Shown: positions 30,618-32,478 of the stretch, piece by piece
How positions within the stretch are numbered: the first letter of the stretch is position 1
How the letters are laid out: the number at the start of each line of letters is the position of its first letter
Source: a virus
Direction: 5' to 3' (one strand)
Virus record (IMG/VR): IMGVR_UViG_3300021961_000357
Coordinates: 1-32,478 of that record
DNA length: 32,478 nucleotides
Notes under the pieces: generated by a model
Told to the model about the DNA's origin: nothing
Databases searched by the model: none
What the model saw: only the letters and a program-made list of their open reading frames with translations
Made by a program: the position numbers and the translations under genes

Positions 30618-30690
30618 CCAGGTTGGGAGCTGAGATCCACGGCCCCTATTGCCTTCTCCCTATCTCCTTACCTCCTAACCTCTTAGAAAG

Positions 30691-30774
30691 AATATAAATA
30701 AAGAGAGAGAGAGGGGGGTATAGGGGGCTAAATACCTAAGTGTTAGGGGGGGGGTCGGGTTGGGTTGGGTTGGG
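30691..30774. repeat. Low-complexity tract: AT-rich patch, GA repeat and telomere-like G tracts
   Basis: The 191-nt gap between the primase and the gpZ-like gene has no ORF of merit. It contains an AT-rich patch (AATATAAATAAAG around 30691-30703), a (GA)n run, G6 and G5 tracts (30713-30718 and 30723-30727), a run of nine Gs (30746-30754), then GGG at 30757, 30762, 30767 and 30772 separated by TC, TT, TT. It meets the G-quadruplex pattern with very short loops. Possible origin, pause site or regulatory element; see findings. Confidence 0.8.
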
Positions 30775-30796
30775 CACGAGCTTGGGCTGACGCCCT

Positions 30797-30802
30797 TACC
30801 CT
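30797..30802 (+). promoter_or_regulatory. TACCCT element 6 nt before the gpZ-like gene
   Basis: TACCCT (30797-30802) ends exactly 6 nt before the ATG at 30809, the same as before the VRR-NUC gene. The flanks are also alike (CCCTT before and a G-rich run after). No -35 match was seen. Confidence 0.4.
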
Positions 30803-30808
30803 TGGGGC

Positions 30809-31501
30809 ATGGCAATCGACCTGACAATTGATCAGAAAGGGCTGGTAGCCCTCTCAAGGCGCAGCAAGGCCATCGCAAAGCAGCTGCCCTTTGCCACCAG
30901 CCTGGCCCTGAACGCCCTAGCAGGCGGCTCAAGCAAGATTCCGCAGTCCAAGAGCCAAAACATCCGCAGTGCCCTTGCAGGGGCTTCTAGGGGCTACTTT
31001 GACCAGCCGACCAAGTTCGTACAGAACGCTTGGCGTCAGACCTACGCAAAGCGCGCAGACCTGCAGGTCACCATCTACGCCGAAGAGCGACGGGTCAAAT
31101 ACCTCAAGGCGCACATCCAAGGCGGGGCCCGTACCTACAAGGGCTATGAAGCCAAGCTGCTTGGCTTAGGCAATCAAAGAACGCAAGCGCTCATACCGAC
31201 CTTTGTGAAGCGCAATGGCGCAGGCAACGTCACACGCGGAACCATTGGCAAAATCATCAACGCGCAAAAAGCGTCTGGCGCTGGTTCGGTCTTTGTCGGC
31301 AAGCCTCTGGGCGGCAACCGACCGACTGGCATTTATGAACGAACCAAGGCAGGCACCTTGAAGCCTTTGTTTGTGGCTCAACCACGCGCGTATTACAGGG
31401 CTGGTTTCCCGCTGCAGCAGACAGCTTGGACAGTTCAAAGCCGCAGATTCAGCACATACCTGCAGGCAGCTCTTGAGCAGGCTTTGGCAACTGCTCGCTA
31501 A
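30809..31501 (+). CDS. Putative minor tail/virion protein, gpZ-like
   Basis: 230 aa. The pattern, LPFATSLALNALA near residue 26, FDQPTKFVQNAW, KAHIQGGARTYKGYEAKLL, NVTRGTIGKIINAQKASG, TGIYERTKAG and a C-terminal helix LQAALEQALATAR, fits a phage protein family annotated as minor tail protein Z or hypothetical virion protein. gpZ helps connect tail to head in lambda. It is encoded away from the structural genes, after the replication genes and before the HNH gene; if the genome is circular it lies upstream of the terminase. No other gpZ candidate exists in the head-tail cluster. The identification is moderate. Confidence 0.6.
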   Translation: MAIDLTIDQKGLVALSRRSKAIAKQLPFATSLALNALAGGSSKIPQSKSQNIRSALAGASRGYFDQPTKFVQNAWRQTYAKRADLQVTIYAEERRVKYLKAHIQGGARTYKGYEAKLLGLGNQRTQALIPTFVKRNGAGNVTRGTIGKIINAQKASGAGSVFVGKPLGGNRPTGIYERTKAGTLKPLFVAQPRAYYRAGFPLQQTAWTVQSRRFSTYLQAALEQALATAR

Positions 31502-31507
31502 TGTTGT

Positions 31508-31560
31508 GGCTCAGCGGGGCGGCAACCCCCTGAGCCGTGATCACCTACCCCATGTAGGCA
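31508..31560 (+). promoter_or_regulatory. Stacked hairpin, palindrome and TACC element before the HNH gene
   Basis: GGCTCAG (31508-31514) pairs with CTGAGCC (31530-31536), extended by GGGG/CCCC (31516-31519 with 31526-31529) around a bulged C, loop CGGCAA. GTGATCAC (31537-31544) is an 8-bp palindrome. CACCTACCC (31542-31550) overlaps it, and CCTAC/GTAGG (31544-31548 and 31554-31558) form another inverted pair ending 2 nt before the ATG. No T-run follows the hairpin, so it is not a standard terminator. Confidence 0.5.
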
Positions 31561-32397
31561 ATGCCCAAAGCTTACGAACTCCCAGCCCCTGGCCAGCCGT
31601 TTGATGCTGCGCTGTTCAAGCTTGGCGTGCCTTGCAAGCGCAATCACATACACGCTGATGGGTTGACCTTGCGATGGCGCAAGCACAAGACCTGCTGTAT
31701 TTGCTCGCGCATTGATTCCTATGAACACCAGCAGCGCTTAAGGCAAGATCCTGAATACAATCGACGGCGCGCAGCTGCTGTTGCTGAGAAACGCAAAAGA
31801 GAGGGCAGGCCATCGCGTTCAAAGCATGGCCTTCCATATACGCCATTGGCAGACAAAGAGACAAGAGACATGCGCGCTGCAATCAAGCGTGCTGGTCGCT
31901 TGCCTTCTGTTAAGCAGTTGATCTATGAGCAACAGCAAAAGCATTGGCTAGAGCATCCAAGCGATCGCTTGAACTATGTGCGTGAGCGTGCCAGATGCAA
32001 TGCACGTTGGCGGTTTTTGACTGATCCGAGCTATCGCCTATATCACCGAGCAAAGAGCAAAGCACGCAAGGTTGCACAACGGGGGGGCAGCCCTGTTCAC
32101 TTATCTGCTCAAGAGCTATGGCATAGGTGGGGGGAGTTCAGCCACACCTGCGCCTACTGCGGATGTGGCGGGGATCTTCAAGTCGAGCATGTTGTGCCAA
32201 TCAGCAAGGGTGGCGAGCACCATCTGGGCAACATTGTCCCCGCCTGCCATCAATGCAACAGCTCTAAGCGCAGCAGTGATGCGCTGTCTTGGTATGTCAA
32301 GCAGACCTTCTATGAGCCATGGCGCTGGCAAAACATTCAATTCATTCTCAATAAGAGCAAGCAAGCTGCGCGTCAGTTTGATTTGTTCGCCTGTTAA
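31561..32397 (+). CDS. HNH endonuclease with N-terminal zinc finger, 278 aa
   Basis: Residues about 20-55 hold a zinc-finger-like PCKRNHIH then CCICSR. A long basic helical middle (YNRRRAAAVAEKRKREGRPS) could bind DNA. The C-terminal HNH domain has HTCAYCGCGGDLQVEHVVPI, SKGGEHHLGNIVPACHQCNS and SKRSSDALSWYV, giving two Cys pairs and the active His/Asn. In circular or permuted genomes it would precede the terminase genes, the position where HNH proteins help packaging in HK97-like phages. It could also be a homing nuclease; the length and extra zinc finger fit either. Confidence 0.85.
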   Translation: MPKAYELPAPGQPFDAALFKLGVPCKRNHIHADGLTLRWRKHKTCCICSRIDSYEHQQRLRQDPEYNRRRAAAVAEKRKREGRPSRSKHGLPYTPLADKETRDMRAAIKRAGRLPSVKQLIYEQQQKHWLEHPSDRLNYVRERARCNARWRFLTDPSYRLYHRAKSKARKVAQRGGSPVHLSAQELWHRWGEFSHTCAYCGCGGDLQVEHVVPISKGGEHHLGNIVPACHQCNSSKRSSDALSWYVKQTFYEPWRWQNIQFILNKSKQAARQFDLFAC

Positions 32398-32428
32398 CTC
32401 AACGATTAAACGCTGAGATCCATTGCGC

Positions 32429-32450
32429 CCCAAGGGATTGGGTCCCTTTT
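32429..32450 (+). terminator. Possible terminator/attenuator after the HNH gene
   Basis: AAGGGA (32432-32437) pairs with TCCCTT (32443-32448), loop TTGGG, followed by two more Ts. The overlapping CCCAA (32429-32433) can instead pair with TTGGG (32438-32442) around a GGGA tetraloop. The two hairpins exclude each other, as in attenuators. The T-run is only four, so strength is doubtful. The rest of 32398-32478 shows nothing else identifiable. Confidence 0.4.
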
Positions 32451-32478
32451 ACGAAAAAGCAAACGGGTAATCGCAGAG

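Noticed and set aside
30675-30932. 85-codon minus-strand frame over the G-rich tract
   Set aside because: Its Pro/Thr/Ser/Leu-rich protein is a translation of the simple repeats; not a gene.
1-32478. CRISPR array, insertion sequence, integrase, terminal direct repeat
   Set aside because: No regularly spaced repeats, transposase or recombinase motifs were seen, and the first and last bases share no visible repeat.

Overview
The window reads as an essentially complete genome of a tailed, lambda/HK97-like siphovirus of about 32.5 kb. It carries packaging, head, tail, lysis, nucleotide metabolism, recombination and replication genes. I see no bacterial housekeeping gene, integrase, recognisable CI-type repressor, partition gene or tRNA, so a virulent phage, or one with an unrecognised lysogeny system, is the simplest reading. 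A (pico)cyanobacterial host (Synechococcus/Cyanobium-like) is suggested but not proven. The hints are a tail fibre with GNVGIGTTSP-type repeats and an S74 chaperone, and several small proteins that look like families I associate with cyanophages: the GLPW-ending protein, the 45-residue basic protein ending RGQGR, and a 46-residue membrane protein.

Layout. 26-9851, plus strand: terminase small and large subunits, a gpW-like connector with an extra N-terminal domain, portal, a fused prohead protease/major capsid protein, a strong terminator, head-completion proteins, a jelly-roll-like virion protein, tail terminator, tail tube, and tail assembly chaperones joined by a canonical A_AAA_AAC -1 frameshift site. 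9854-17086: tape measure, tail-tip proteins including a J-like hub and a pair of tandem paralogues, and the tail fibre. 17119-19986: small proteins, three small membrane proteins (holin/spanin candidates), and an endolysin joining a GH24 muramidase to an M15 peptidase. 19964-21750: a minus-strand NUMOD4-HNH nuclease, a dCTP deaminase, two small proteins and a second HNH nuclease.

21849-24052, minus strand: nine tightly overlapping small genes, mostly unknown; DUF3310 and a helix-turn-helix protein are the recognisable ones. 24171-24368 is one plus-strand gene. 24369-26359, minus strand: a recombination operon of RecE-like nuclease, RecT-like annealing protein, a small DNA-binding HTH protein and an SSB-like candidate. 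26398-30617, plus strand: SF2 helicase, a small protein, a VRR-NUC nuclease and a primase-polymerase/VirE-type helicase. 30618-30808 is a low-complexity region with a telomere-like, G-quadruplex-capable tract. 30809-32397: a gpZ-like virion protein away from the other structural genes, then a third HNH nuclease. If the molecule is circular or circularly permuted, this nuclease lies just upstream of the terminase, a common arrangement.

Most genes within modules overlap by 1-14 nt (TGATG or ATGA junctions), implying translational coupling. Regulation shows in the gaps. A TACC-centred element lies 6-10 nt before seven gene starts, exact 9-mers recur in intergenic regions, and palindromes or tandem repeats sit between divergent units. 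These non-coding elements are the most novel-looking part of the window. All functional names come from reading motifs by eye; no database search was run.
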